Positions 47,201-58,459 of a DNA stretch of 64,000 nt are shown one piece after another (the first letter of the stretch is position 1; each line of letters opens with the position of its first letter). A program made the position numbers and the translations under genes. The DNA lies in assembly GCA_963281255.1 (NCBI GenBank), contig OY725502.1, forward strand, positions 3,658,001-3,722,000, read 5' to 3'. The notes below the pieces were generated by a model. It did no database searches. It saw nothing but the letters and a program-made list of their open reading frames with translations, and was not told the origin of the DNA. This stretch comes from Aphrocallistes beatrix. Its lineage: Eukaryota; Porifera; Hexactinellida; Sceptrulophora; Aphrocallistidae.

Positions 47201-48992
47201 GTTGACAATTACTTGTTTGGAAATCTTATTTCTGACCTATTTATACATTATTCTGTGAAATATGTTGTATAACCAACTGAGAGAGAATAGGATAGAACCA
47301 TGGATTGCTCAAGTTAAAGGCAATACATATACGAGTATTGGAAAAATGATATTGAATGGGTGCAGCATTGTTTTAGTGGAGATAGAAAAAGCATGCATTG
47401 AACAAAGGATTTCTATGCAATAAACCTTATTTATGGCATTATTCCATTATACTTGTATTATTAGTCCATATCACAAGGGATATTAGGTTGTACGTGGAAT
47501 GTGTTAGCTTTCAGTTATTAGTCATATTTCTTCGAAGAGAAGTGTTCATTTCAAAGTCAAAATGCAGCTGCAGCCGATGTAGGAACGTGTGTCTTGTTAT
47601 CCTAGAACGTATTATTACTCTATGATTCAGGTGGAAAAGGAATAAAATAACTTAATTAACCAATTCAATTAAAACGTTTTAGCGATACTATATGTATTAT
47701 ATTCAGACCATACATTTCAACAAGAATTGCCAACTAAGACCAAGGGTTCTTAAACTTTTTGACCCCATGCCCCCCTTGGCTACTCTGTGAATTATCACAC
47801 CCCCTACGCGGCTACACCTACACTTTTTCAGACCACCAAACTCGGAGAACACAGCTATTTTCTAATATAATTAAGAATATTACGTCCCCCTCACAATATC
47901 CTTGCGCCCCCTAGTTTAAGAACCCTTCTGGTATATACATACTGTTTTATCAGGAAGTTTATCTTGATCATTCAACAGAACACAAGTGTTCTATTGTAAT
48001 GTGTATGTTTTCGAGGTTTCGAAATTTGTATAGATATTATAATTCATATTCCAAATAAATTAAGAAAATAGTCTTCAAAATGGAGAGGAACAGATTTTCA
48101 AGTCATTCTCTGGAATGACAGTAATTCTAGCACATTTCTTCCCTTCCTGAATATTAACTAATATAAGATCACGATAAAAATTAAGATAAAACTGATTTAG
48201 AATTACAAGTTAGTCACTATACAAAGTACGGTCAGGTGAATTACAGTGGAACCCAGCATAACGACCACCTCAGAATAACAATATCCAAGAATAGCTAATC
48301 TAGACTTTCCATAGAATCTAATTTAATTTAATTTATAAATCCGACCACCTCGAAACTACAGCCTTTTTTCTGTCCTAAGGGTGGCAGTAATTCTGAAGTT
48401 GCATCGTATTTGATGTATCATTGACGAATGATCTGAAGCAATTACGATAAAATATTGTTTTGTCTTGAGGAAGATTCTTTAGCATAAAAGAAGTAATAAA
48501 ATTCAGGTGAAGAATGTAATCACAACACACAATTTATAACAATTGTGTAATGGACATTGTAATGCTAATATATCAGAGTTGCAGAGGCTAAATGGCTCGT
48601 AATTGAGATAATGTTTGGAAGCGACCTATTTTTATACAAGCAAAAGAACAGCAACGAAATAGAAAATTTAGGAATCCATATTCTTGACACAAATTTGTGA
48701 AATACAGAGCTTTAGCAACAACTAACTCATACTTCCATTTATAGGTTTTCTAATTCATTCAAAAGTATACTGTAGTATCTGAAAAATAGATGTTGGGACC
48801 AAAATCTAACTATTAGCTCACCAAAGGCCGAGAGCTGTTTGTTCCAGTTTGTCCAAGTTTGCTAGGTACTAAAGTATAGACGTTCGTGCGCTGGAATTGT
48901 ATCTACATCATTTTCAAATGGATACCCGTTATAAAGTAAAGAATTCAACAGTAATTACCTGGGTTGAGCACTATAGTATGGGATAGTTGAGT
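38222..48992 (-). CDS. FAK-like focal adhesion targeting (FAT) domain protein, C-terminal exons
   Basis: Six minus-strand exons with matching phases: 48992-48959 (tentative), 47119-46901, 44237-44071, 41663-41538, 39192-39103 and 38416-38222 (TGA). Each is bordered by AG and GTGAGT, GTGAGA or GTAATT donors. The first three encode a low-complexity, Ser-rich and basic linker (LLSSSSDSEDSTASPKR). The last three encode a four-helix region whose wording follows the FAT domain of FAK/PYK2: DLTLQLVLSCINLKEII, LKTLLIRV, then MQMAQTLLQTQMKHLVQAMK and HLAVYAKHFLQAF (compare the family's MAQKLL and LAVDAKNLL). FAT domains bind paxillin at focal adhesions. No kinase or FERM exons were found between 48992 and the OSER1-like gene at 50517. 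The start is not identified. Either a FRNK-like FAT-only gene or the tail of a much longer gene that hosts others in its introns. Exons are conserved-looking; the assembly is my inference. Confidence 0.68.
39815..39885. mobile_element. hAT-like end fragment (intron of FAT gene)
   Basis: Starts CAGGGGTGCTCAAACTTTT and continues GGGCCACTTT..., resembling one terminus of hAT MITEs. A matching right end was not found. Confidence 0.45.
43869..44030. mobile_element. MITE beside FAT-gene exon
   Basis: Inverted ends CATACATCCAACCGTCCC and the complement of GTTGGCATGTATG. It ends 40 bases from the exon at 44071-44237. A shorter relative is at 58203-58287. Confidence 0.65.
45388..45458. repeat. Perfect hairpin, 27-base arms
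   Basis: Arm ACATCTCTTTACGTATGATA plus 7 more bases at 45388-45414 and its exact complement at 45432-45458, loop 17 bases. Intronic, minus-strand FAT gene. Confidence 0.88.
47741..47930. mobile_element. hAT-type MITE (intron of FAT gene)
   Basis: Ends CAAGGGTTCTTAAACTTTT and AGTTTAAGAACCCTTCTG are inverted repeats, with C-rich CCCCCT motifs inside. No clean target duplication was seen. Confidence 0.7.
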
Positions 48993-49224
48993 CTGCAAAT
49001 TATATATTGTTATAGTGTCACACATACAGCTGATAGAGAAATAATGATCAATCCTCCAAATCTCGTCATAATACTTACTTAATTTTCTTGGTTACTCTTC
49101 AAGTATTACAAAATTCAAAAATATGACGAAAATAGAGTTCTGTGACAATTAACTAATTATAAATGTTCAAAGAGAATCGACAATTACATGTTAATATTGT
49201 GTTTGGGGGGAGATGATACTTTTA

Positions 49225-49367
49225 TACGCAATTGAAAGACATTTTAGCACAGACTTTAAATGTCTCGAATTTGATCTGGTATAAATTACTCCATTGAATA
49301 GAGACATCTATACCAGGCCAAATTCAAAACATTAAAAGTCTGTGCTTAAATATCTTTCAATTGCGTA
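49225..49367. mobile_element. Foldback MITE
   Basis: Arms TACGCAATTGAAAGACATTT... and ...AAATATCTTTCAATTGCGTA enclosing CTGGTATA/TATACCAG. 143 bases, no coding capacity. Confidence 0.7.
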
Positions 49368-49712
49368 AATTGTTCATCTATTGAATGCTTCAAAGAAGAT
49401 ACGTTTAAATGTTGAAAGTCAGAGCATATACGTTTTGCTGAAGGTTGCTGACTGTTTAAAACTGCGGACACATCGAAAGTTGTTAGAATTTAGGTGATCT
49501 ATTTATATTAACAACTATATTATTAAAAATGAATAAAATGTTGGTTAGTTAGTGGTTTGCTTTTCCTCCGTGAGTGCTATTCCACTACAAGTGTAGATGA
49601 ATGAAATCCGGCAAAGTATGTAATGTAAGCATGGTTGGAATCCTTCAGTATACAATTTTAATATACACTGTATATGTAAAATGTTTAAATATGAACCAAA
49701 TTTTTGTTTTGT

Positions 49713-50201
49713 CATAGCCCTCTGTATATAAAGCCTGCCATCTAAATCTCAAAAATGGACCAGGGATGCATTCGAAGATGGTTGAACTAATACATGAGGT
49801 GCCTAAAAGCATTAATCACGCAGACAGAGGCGTAGCCAGGGTGCGGCACATGGGGCCTAGGCCGCAACCTCAAAGGCTGTGCCCACTAAAATTTCACAAA
49901 TTAGCATTGGGTGCCGCAACCCTCTCACGGAATAGACTGGAATCGCCACACCCTAAAATTGTGCTGGCTACGACTTTGCACGCAGAATATGGCTTAGGAA
50001 TGTATTACCAGCATATATAAATATGGTGCCAAAGTACCTATATCCGGCACCATATTTATATATGCTAGTAATACATTCCTAAGTTCTAATCTGCGTGGTT
50101 AATGCTTTTAGGCAGATCATGTATTAGTTCAACCATCTTCGACTGCATCCCTGGTCCATTTTTGAGATTTATATGGCAGGCCTTACATACAGAAGGCTAT
50201 G
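49713..50201. mobile_element. Foldback element hosting a nested hAT MITE
   Basis: Arms begin CATAGCCCTCTGTATATAAA and end with the complement CAGAAGGCTATG. Similarity runs the full arm length (about 160 bases each) once the insertion at 49825-49978 in the left arm is removed. The short plus-strand frame across it is incidental. Confidence 0.8.
49825..49978. mobile_element. Nested hAT MITE with exact 8-base target duplication
   Basis: Ends CAGAGGCGTAGCCAG and CTGGCTACGACTTTG match as inverted repeats at 13 of 15 positions. Both flanks are CACGCAGA (49817-49824, 49979-49986). The uninterrupted right arm of the host foldback confirms the empty site. Confidence 0.92.
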
Positions 50202-50516
50202 GTTTTGCATATTAGGTAAATTAATAAGGATCCATCAGAATCCACTAATTCTTCTCAAGATATTTAATATCCTTTAATATTCTTGAGTTCACTTAAACAT
50301 CGCAGCCTAATGTAGATACGGTTCACTATTCACCATAATGGATAATCACAGGTATACTGTTTAATGTATTTTGATTTAGTATGTACAGGATAAGGTCTTG
50401 GCGAGAAATCTGTAATACTACATGGAAACTTGTCAGTGCAACCAATTAATAAATAAGTTGTTAAAATATCTTCCATCAATTTCTTGTTCAACTTCAACAC
50501 AACTCAACGAAATTTC

Positions 50517-51546
50517 TCACGAATACATCATTTGTGCCATACTTGACATATTTCTAGATAAAATCTCTAACTGATCTAGATAGCCAGCTATATCCTCGAC
50601 TGTCGTATCGTCAATATGTTGTATGGTATTCTCCGGTTGTATGGGAGCTTGGCTTGTGGTGTGTGGATTGGAGGATTGGTCTCTACAGGTTTGAAAGGAA
50701 GGAAATATTAGATGTTGTTTTGAGGTGTCAAATTGAGGTATTTTGGTTTGGTTTGTGTTTAGTTGAGGTATTAGCTCATTCGCGAGATTAAAGCATTCTT
50801 GATTGGTGACTTGTAACGTTCCTAAAAAGGAAAAAAACTAATTATATAGAACATTCCATATTTAGGCTAAAGCAACTTTGATATTTCTGTAATCAATAAA
50901 GTAACTTGATCTGAATTGATCAATTTTGTCCAATAGTAGAAAATAATGTGGATTTGATATAGTCAAACCTGCCCCTTTCAAAATTCTTCTTTCATGTTTC
51001 CGTCATATCTTATTTTGAAAAGTTTAATGAGCTAAACTATTGTGTATTATGTTCAAATTAGAAGTTTTTGCAAGAATCCATCCTTTTTTTATTAAGATTC
51101 TGTTTCATGAAAAACAAATACTTTTAGCATGTTTACCTAATTGAGAGGCTCGGGTCCCAGAATTTGGATACGGACCTCATTTCCCATTTCGGGAAGATAA
51201 AAATTGTGACTTAAAATTCACCCAATGGGGGGGGATCGTATCCAAATTCTTGGGGCTCGAGCCTCCCGATTAGAGAGGATTCTACATATACATAATATAT
51301 ACCCTCATCTTCTTTGGAACAAAGTTCTTCTTTAGGAGAGAGCCTCAAATCGAGGAGATGCTCTAACGTAGAGTCCATTTCCATAGACTGAGGATCTGTT
51401 TGGGAATTATCGATTGGATTAGAAATATTCGCCTCACAGTTTGGAGTTAGGAATATTGGGTAAGCTGTGTCGTCAGGAGCTGGAGTACAGATCTCGTCAG
51501 TAAATTCCTCACACATAGCTAACGGTAGGGGATCTTGGGATAACAT
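50517..51546 (-). CDS. OSER1: OSER1-like oxidative-stress-responsive protein
   Basis: Two exons: 51546-51303 (ATG, MLSQDPLPLAMCEEF, ending GATGAGG before GTATAT) and 50821-50517 (after a pyrimidine-rich acceptor TTTTTTCCTTTTTAG, ending TGA). Both junctions are phase 1, giving 182 residues. The C-terminus, DDTTVEDIAGYL followed by MSSMAQMMYS, matches the conserved end of OSER1/DUF776 proteins (human form: VTIEDLSGYM and MSHMAEMMYT). The remainder is acidic and apparently disordered, as in the family. OSER1 is a small nuclear or cytoplasmic protein induced by oxidative stress; its biochemical activity is poorly defined. It lies between the Kelch gene and the FAT-domain gene on the same strand. 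The ORF continues past the proposed donor to about 51211, but that extension has no family similarity. Confidence 0.75.
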
Positions 51547-52062
51547 TTAGGGGAAGGACGGTTAGAACATTTAAGTTTTGAAAGAATTTAGTGGACCTTG
51601 ATTTTGGGTATCTAATTAGGGTTTTGATTTATTATATTTGCGTACGGTTTTACTGGCAATTTTAAGGCTAATATTTCTCAATAATATATTCAAGAATCAC
51701 TGAAGTATCTCGTAGATACCTTTTTAATTTAAATTGTTAAAAATCTGTATTCAGAGATTTAAAATTGAAATTTAAACACATCATAGAAAGCTAACTCATC
51801 ATGACCTGTCGCACGCAAACCGCGGATGTTTTCCCCTCTAAATAACCGCCAATCGCGAAAAGAGTTTGTTGCAACCGTTTTAATAGCGATTACATAATAC
51901 GTAGTAGGATATGTGTAGTAGTAAATTACTTAATAAATTTACAATCAAAGTTCACTCTCAGCTGTTGTTAGTAGTAATAAGAAGAGAGTTGAAATAGGGA
52001 GGAGGTGGGGTGAGGTAAAATTATATTGGTACCCCCGAAGCGGTGGGTGATATGGACAGAGG
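51547..52062. other. Spacer between OSER1-like start and Kelch stop
   Basis: AT-rich, expected to hold the OSER1-like promoter and the Kelch 3' end. The segment around 51834-51860 echoes Kelch coding sequence at 52935-52960 (AACCGCCGATTGCGAAAAG-like), a small duplicated scrap. Nothing else recognised. Confidence 0.45.
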
Positions 52063-53964
52063 TTAAAGTGCAGATTCCGAACTGTCTGAAGAGAAAAATC
52101 CATGACCATTGCCTTGTGATTGCCCAATGGTAACTGTCAATGGTTTACCCCAAGCGTTTAATATCTTATTGGGTGTTGGGTTAAGCGGTTGTTGGATGCT
52201 AGGCCAGAGATAATTAACCGCAACACCAGGTACAGATCGACCCCAGCATAGAGGACTCACTTCACACCATTTCCCAGACTTTTCATTATACTTCTCAACA
52301 ATATCAACCGTCTTCACCCCATCATAGCCACCGATTGCATACACCTCACCATTCAGTGCTGTGACAGCGATACCAGTTCGGCAATGGTTTAAAGGTGCAA
52401 CCAATGTCCATTGTCCGATCCCAGGATCGAATCGCTCCACTTCATTCAGCCATTGACCACTGTCATAGCCACCCACGGCGTACAAACAATTGTTGAGGGC
52501 AGCGATGGAAGCAGCACCACGGGAACGATTCATTGGGGGCATTTCCGTCCAACTATCGCTAATCGGGTCATATCGCTCCATACTGTTTAGATTAGAGCGG
52601 CTACCATCGTCCCGATTCGAACCTCCCACAGCGTATAAATACGGACCAATCACACCTACGCCTACATTCCGTCTTGGTGTATTCATATGACACACTTCAT
52701 GCCAAGTATCTGTCATCATATCATAGCGCTCCACACTCCCCAGGATAACTTTACCAGAGTAACCACCAACCGCGAATACAAAGTTGTAGGTCGCGCCTGT
52801 GTCAGAGTCTCGTAGATCTGGGATTGCAGATACGCCTAGGTTCATACGGGCAGTGTGCATACTGGCCACTAGTGACCAAGTACGTGTACGTGGGTTGTAA
52901 CACTCAACTGCATCAGTGGATGTTTTTCCGTCTAAATAACCGCCGATTGCGAAAAGTAAACCATGCAACACAGCTACACCAACACCACTCCGTTTATGTG
53001 TCATCTGTGGAATGACGTTCACGACCCATTGATTTCGTGCTGGGTCGTAACACTCTACATTTCCAAGGGTGTCATGTTCAGAAACCCCGCCTAAAATGTG
53101 GATCACTTCACCAACGCGTAAAGTTTCGCGAGGCCACCATTTTTTAGGTATTTGTGTTGGAAGTTGTTTTAAATGCGACGGGCTGTTTTTGTCTGACTCT
53201 TCAAACATACACTTAGCGGCCTCCCGAACTAAACTCATGCAAGCTTCACTGTTGGAAACTAGAATATTAGCACAGACCTCCAAGGAGAAGAAAAGAGTGC
53301 GGAGAAGTGGTAGTTTAATAAGATTGAGTAATTCTGGGAAGAATTCTTCTCTATTCACTAGGTCAGCTTTAACCCAAATAACAAGTGCGTTGAAAGCTAT
53401 CTCCTCACCATCTGGTAACTCCAGATAGTTGCTGGACAAAAGATGGTCCAACCGCCGCATTGATATATGTAAGAATTTCTCTATTTTCGAGACATCTGTG
53501 AAATGTTTCAGAGAGTACCGACTCGCGGCTTCTAACAAGTCAATGCAGTGGTGATCTTCAGCGAAATCAGCCATGTCAAGGCAGTTTACTGTGGTTAAGT
53601 GTTCTTGAAGGAATTTGGAGCAAATTGTGTTCGCACGTGACATTTGTAAGAAGTTGGAAGCTACTAATAGTCCCTGCGCATTTTCAATGCTGACAGTCAG
53701 TTTACTGGAGTAAGCGAATGAGACGAGTGCTTGTAGAGCTGAACTCTCCACACCTTGAATCTCCACTGTTCGTTGTCCTGACTCAGCCATTTGTGAGGTG
53801 AACATAGCTCGGAAGTATAAACTCGAAGCAGCTAGCACGACTCTATGTGCTCGTATCACGGCCTCCCCGGCAAGTAACTCGACATCGCAGAGTTGTCCGT
53901 TACGCCAGAGGCCTTCCATATTCTCCAAAGTCTCCTTCGGAAAGTCTTGGATGTAGTCTGTCAT
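52063..53964 (-). CDS. BTB-BACK-Kelch (KLHL) protein, Cullin-3 adaptor
   Basis: Intronless, 633 residues. A BTB domain (about 20-130; LCDVELLAGE, FRAMFTSQMAES) is followed by a BACK domain (about 135-240) and six Kelch blades (about 285-575), each with GG and a later W: GGVSEHDTLGNVECYDP, GGYLDGKTSTDAVECYNP, GGYSGKVILGSVERYD, GGSNRDDG, GGYDSGQWLNEVERFDP and GGYDGVKTVDIVEKYNE. Such proteins bridge Cullin-3 (BTB/BACK) to substrates (Kelch propeller) for ubiquitination. A tail of about 50 residues after the last blade is Ser- and Asn-rich. I could not assign an exact KLHL orthologue; the propeller resembles the KLHL17/18/20 group in general style. Start chosen at the ATG directly before the BTB domain; no further upstream exon is needed. 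Confidence 0.93.
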   Translation of the reverse strand: MTDYIQDFPKETLENMEGLWRNGQLCDVELLAGEAVIRAHRVVLAASSLYFRAMFTSQMAESGQRTVEIQGVESSALQALVSFAYSSKLTVSIENAQGLLVASNFLQMSRANTICSKFLQEHLTTVNCLDMADFAEDHHCIDLLEAASRYSLKHFTDVSKIEKFLHISMRRLDHLLSSNYLELPDGEEIAFNALVIWVKADLVNREEFFPELLNLIKLPLLRTLFFSLEVCANILVSNSEACMSLVREAAKCMFEESDKNSPSHLKQLPTQIPKKWWPRETLRVGEVIHILGGVSEHDTLGNVECYDPARNQWVVNVIPQMTHKRSGVGVAVLHGLLFAIGGYLDGKTSTDAVECYNPRTRTWSLVASMHTARMNLGVSAIPDLRDSDTGATYNFVFAVGGYSGKVILGSVERYDMMTDTWHEVCHMNTPRRNVGVGVIGPYLYAVGGSNRDDGSRSNLNSMERYDPISDSWTEMPPMNRSRGAASIAALNNCLYAVGGYDSGQWLNEVERFDPGIGQWTLVAPLNHCRTGIAVTALNGEVYAIGGYDGVKTVDIVEKYNEKSGKWCEVSPLCWGRSVPGVAVNYLWPSIQQPLNPTPNKILNAWGKPLTVTIGQSQGNGHGFFSSDSSESAL

Positions 53965-55980
53965 TTCCTGAGTGTGTGCCTAATGCTATACCTATTCTGC
54001 TGTAAAGAATAAGGAATATAATCACAAGAATAATTCGTAGGGTCACTGTCTATAAGGAACTTGAAAATATTTCTAAATATTTCCACTGAAGAACTTGCGA
54101 AAATATTTCCACTGAGGAAAAATATAAGTTAATAAAGGAGACTTAAAGTCAATTGAAATTATACACTGGACATGGGAACTCAAATGAGAAGGATTATTTC
54201 TATAGAGCATAGTTCTTTATTTGTGAGGTTTTAGTACATCCTCACGCGGACAAGGAATTGCATATAGATCTTCTTACGTGGATAATGAATGAGGAATATC
54301 AAGCAAACTAACTAACACAGACTGTTAGCAGTGGAAAATGTAGAATTTTGGTGGAGGCAAGGATTCTGTGAGAGTAAGTGAAAAAATGTCTCTTTGGTAC
54401 TAATTTCATTCGAAATATCATTAAAAAACTTATATTAAAAAAATAAATTACGTGAAAATTGAAAAAGTTTTAGTAAAAGAATAGGCGATAATCAAATGAA
54501 TTTGGACTGACTCAGTTTCAATCAGGTAATAACTGAATGTAGACATGATATTCGGTTTGAATAAAACTTTCATTATTCCATTTGGTTATTAGTTCTCAAC
54601 TTCAAACTTAGTAGTAGGTATTTTGAGATAAAGGTCCACCAATTAATATTACGTAGAGCTACAATGCAGTGTATCTGCTTAGGTGAATTGCATTTCAATA
54701 CGAAATAGAAACTTAATTAACAGCTGCTTATCTGAATTAAAATTATATTCGCACTTAATATGCGATGACTAAAGGGTGTTCTAATCATTTTAAAAAATGT
54801 TCCAATCGCTATGGAGGGAGAGAGAGAGTATCTAACACTCTTACATACATTATAGTCTGTAGACAGTGATATCGTGGAGCATTTTAACCAACACACTTTC
54901 CAGAGACTAAACTATGTTAATAGTAATACTGGAATTAAACCAATAAGCTTACTCTCAGGAGAAAGTCAGGCGAGTATAGCGTATGTGCACGGATGCGTTT
55001 TCAAAACATGTAATCGAAACATATTGCAATATTTAACATTATGCTTGCCCACACTATGAATCCACAGGACGGAAGCATTCGTTGCGTAAGAATACTTTCA
55101 GAGAAGAAATAATTGAGCCAATTAATCGATAGAGAGCAGTGGATGGATGGATTACCACACAGTGCCCACACAATGCATGCATTGGTTGCATCTAATTATG
55201 CGTGGATAGAACTTTCGATACTAGTGTCATGTTGATAGATTTGCCACTCAATCAAGAAATCCTAAAATTATAATCAAAAACCATTTTTTGGTCGGAGTAT
55301 TAGCATAATTTGGTCGAATTCAAGTATCACTAAAGCCAAGGTTGAAAGTGCGAATTGAAAAAATACACAAGTCAATGTAGTATGTAGCAGAAGGGTGATT
55401 TAATTAATGATATTTTCTCGACTTTTAAAACTTAAGTATATAAAAGGATTCAGTAAAGAATAAACTGGAGTATTTTTGAATAATTTAAAGATATTTTTGA
55501 GACTTCTATTTTCGTGTCTAAATTAAAAAGTAACTGAGATTGGGATTTTAAAAAAGGATACTAGCCGGGGTATTAAACAGGTTTCCAGAGACACTCTCAT
55601 TATATAAATTATATAAAACGCCCAAATCGCTATATACATTATGGTAGCGGAGAATATTCCAAAATTTCCCGCTCGATTGGGCATAAAACCATATGCATAA
55701 AGAAGCGTCTCGCGCTCCTAGATAATTCCCTGAAGATACCAACTTTTAAAAATAAATTCCAAATACCTTCTTTCCCTGAATAAGCACCTGGGAGCTATTC
55801 AGGGAAAGATGGTATTTGAATTTTTTACAAATTATTTTACAAATTAGAATTTTGAATAATTCATTCATTTATTTCTAGACTTAAAGTGCGGGGATAAAGA
55901 TATGATATTAAAAAAATTAATCTTTCAATCAATATAATTTAATTAACAATTTGAATGAACTAAATTGAAGAAATGTAGTA
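53965..55980. other. Spacer between Kelch start and SNRPB2 stop
   Basis: Two kilobases without a convincing exon on either strand. Contains the hairpin at 55754-55823. The upstream Kelch promoter is presumably near 54000. Confidence 0.5.
55754..55823. repeat. Hairpin, 28-base imperfect arms
   Basis: AAATTCCAAATACCTTCTTT... paired with ...AAAGATGGTATTTGAATTT, loop about 14 bases. It lies downstream of the SNRPB2 stop and may be a short MITE. Confidence 0.75.
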
Positions 55981-58044
55981 TCAGTCTCTCTTAGCATAAG
56001 CAACTCGCATAAAATGATCTGGTTTCACCTGGAAGTTGTCCAGTCGCATTCTCACAGTGGCAGCATTATCTTCACTGTCGAACTCAACGAAAGCTAGGTC
56101 AGATCTCTCCGGAACAAGCCGTACTTCACGATACCCAGGAAACTGTCCAAATAAGGCCTTCACCATATCCTCACTACTGCCTTCAGGTAGGTTTGTGACG
56201 AAGAGAATTTTGTTCGGGAGTTCTCGTTGTGATACACTGGCTGTGGCTGGTTTCTGGTATGCGGGAGGTTGTGAGTGAGGGAGGTTGGATTTTTGTGTTT
56301 TCTCTCTCGGAGGAGGACGTTTAGGAGCGTGGCTACTCTCTTCCAAACGTTTCTTTCGCCTCTCTGCATAGCTGCCTATCAACAGGAAGCAGAACTTAAA
56401 TGCAATGGAGCATACAGGTAACCGGAATTCTCGAATAGTAGCCGGGCGGTTATTAATTTTTAGCACCATTTACTATCTGATGAAAAAATAATAAATATAC
56501 TTTATTTTGATCAGAAAATATATAGAATTTTGATCAGAAATGTGGAATTTGTATACATTTTTACTGAAATTTTCCACATAGCTGATCAAAATTCTTCATT
56601 GGTTGGAAAATTCTAAATTCTTCTGATAAAAATATACAGTCTCCTTTTCAATGAGTATAACCACACAAGTGATTGGATAAACGGTAAGAGGGAAGAATTT
56701 GCTGCAAAACTTCATTCAAAAAGGGAATAACAAACAAACACAATTTATACAAGCTTATCCGAGGTCCAGCTACTATTCAACTGGGTACATAGGGTCCGTT
56801 CAAACGTTACGTAACGCTTCCAAGGGGGCAAAGTGGGACATTAAGTAACGCAAAATTATATGATTTTAGATCCCCCACGCTTTTTGACCATCTTGTAATA
56901 CAACAATTATAGAGATATCATTGTTGTATTACAAGATGGTCAAAAAGCGTTGGGGTCTAAAATCATATAATTTTGCGTTACGTTACGTTTGAATGGCCTC
57001 ATACGGTAATTTGAAATAATGAGGAAAAGGTTCCGACTCTAAGGACCCCAAAGGGAAACAAATAAGAATATTAAAACCCACGATTGGCTGGGAATGTTGT
57101 TGCGTCATTTCCGGTTTAAGCCATTTGGGCGGGGAAGCCATGAAAATTTGGGGTCTTTAATATAAATAGAAAAAACCCACACCAGTCGAGGGATTTATTA
57201 ATAACTTAATTATCGCGTAAAGACAGTAACGAACTATTGAATACCAATTGTAGTTTAATTCAATTAAACCAAGGATCACTCGAATCTAAAGAACTGTTCA
57301 AGCACTTAATTCACTTACCATTAGTTTAGATAGGAATCTGAGTAATGGATTATGAATATTTGACTCTAATATTTGGAGCGAGTAAACTTAAACTTTCATA
57401 CTAATCTCACATTCTAATCGAGGATTCACTTGGAAATCCTGAGATAATCCAAGGATCTCCATTATATACAAAAGGTTTGAAACCCAAATAATCGTATAAA
57501 AACTAGGATTTTTCAATATTTAACTCCGTTTAATTGGAACAACCGCTTAATTGGAACAAGTCTCCAGAAACGGAATGGTTCCCATACATAGAAGCAATAC
57601 TAAATTTCATGTTAAAATTGGGATCTCCGCTTAATTGGGGAAAAATATCCGGGACCAAAGTGTCCCGATTAAGCGGAGTCACCTGTATTTAAAAAATTGG
57701 ATTTTTCAGTTTACTGTTAAGGTCCATCCCCCAGAATACTCACCATCAATTTTGGCAATAGCATCAGACTTTGACTTGGCAAAAGCAATTCTCATCGGTT
57801 TATCATAGAAAGGAAATCCTTGCATAGACTGGAGAGCAGAAGTAGAGGAGGAGACGTCTTCAAAAACGATGAAAGCCTGTCCTCTCATTCTAAAATTCTT
57901 TGAAGCGACTATATCCAGTATCTTTCCGAACTGAGAAAATATCGCGTGTAAAGAATTAATAAGCTCTATCTTCTTTATTTTGTCATTCAGGTTATTCACA
58001 TAGATGGTATGGCTTGGAACATTCGCACCAAATCTATCAGACAT
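55981..58044 (-). CDS. SNRPB2: U1A/U2B''/snf-type spliceosomal RNA-binding protein
   Basis: Two exons: 58044-57744 and 56375-55981, joined in phase 1 through a perfect GTGAGT donor and an acceptor GTTGATAG, giving 231 residues (about the usual U2B'' length). RRM1 (residues 10-90) has [14 protein letters not shown] (RNP2), [10 protein letters not shown] (RNP1), [19 protein letters not shown]2 (about 155-231) has [46 protein letters not shown] basic linker (YAERRKKRL) and a Pro-rich segment lie between. The protein binds the U2 and/or U1 snRNA stem-loop in the spliceosome; invertebrates often have one protein (snf) for both roles, so the symbol is approximate. An in-frame ATG at 58080 would add 12 residues, but the family begins just before HTIY. 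The 1.37 kb intron contains two MITEs (56792-57000, 57523-57679). Confidence 0.9.
56792..57000. mobile_element. Near-palindromic MITE in SNRPB2 intron
   Basis: GGGTCCGTTCAAACGTTACG at the left and CGTTACGTTTGAATGGCCTC at the right; the arms run almost the full half-length and meet at ATTATAGAGATATCATTG. Resembles widespread MITEs ending in TTACGTAACGC. Confidence 0.82.
57523..57679. mobile_element. MITE in SNRPB2 intron
   Basis: Imperfect inverted ends ACTCCGTTTAATTGGAAC and GTCCCGATTAAGCGGAGT, with internal copies of CGCTTAATTGG. Confidence 0.65.
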
Positions 58045-58202
58045 CTTTGAATAGGATTGAAGATATAATGCTAAGAACATAGGTAATGCGAATGTAATAA
58101 AATGGAAAGTAACGTTCTAAGGAATTTGGACAAAGAAACAAATGAGTCATGTCCATTGTCCAATCTCTCAAGACATGTAAAATGTGGATTAACCGATGGA
58201 AA

Positions 58203-58287
58203 CATGCCAACCGTCCCATTTTTTCCTTTATGTCCCGTGAAATTTAACGCTGTGTCCCGTTTTTTTCACGGCTTAGTTGGTATGTAT
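58203..58287. mobile_element. Short relative of the 43869 MITE
   Basis: Starts CATGCCAACCGTCCC and ends GTTGGTATGTATG; about 85 bases, internally shortened relative to 43869-44030. Lies upstream of the SNRPB2 start. Confidence 0.62.
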
Positions 58288-58459
58288 GCGGATGACAAAA
58301 TCAATTGAAGTAGAGGGAGGTTATAAGACTGGTTTCTTTGTCCAGGGCAACTAAGTACAAATCTAGAAATGGCAAAATCCGAGACTAGGGGAGGGGTTGT
58401 GGCTATAAAATGATCAGGAGTTTTTTATCTCAACAACAGTAGGTTATGTAGACCATATA

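Noticed and set aside
49766-50020. 84-residue open frame
   Set aside because: It spans a foldback and the hAT MITE nested in it.
51211-51302. Extension of the OSER1-like first exon to 51211
   Set aside because: Unspliced extension lacks the conserved C-terminus; the phase-matched second exon restores it.
56376-56469. Start of the SNRPB2 second exon at the ATG 56469
   Set aside because: Those residues are intron; the acceptor at 56376 joins in frame to the RRM1 exon.
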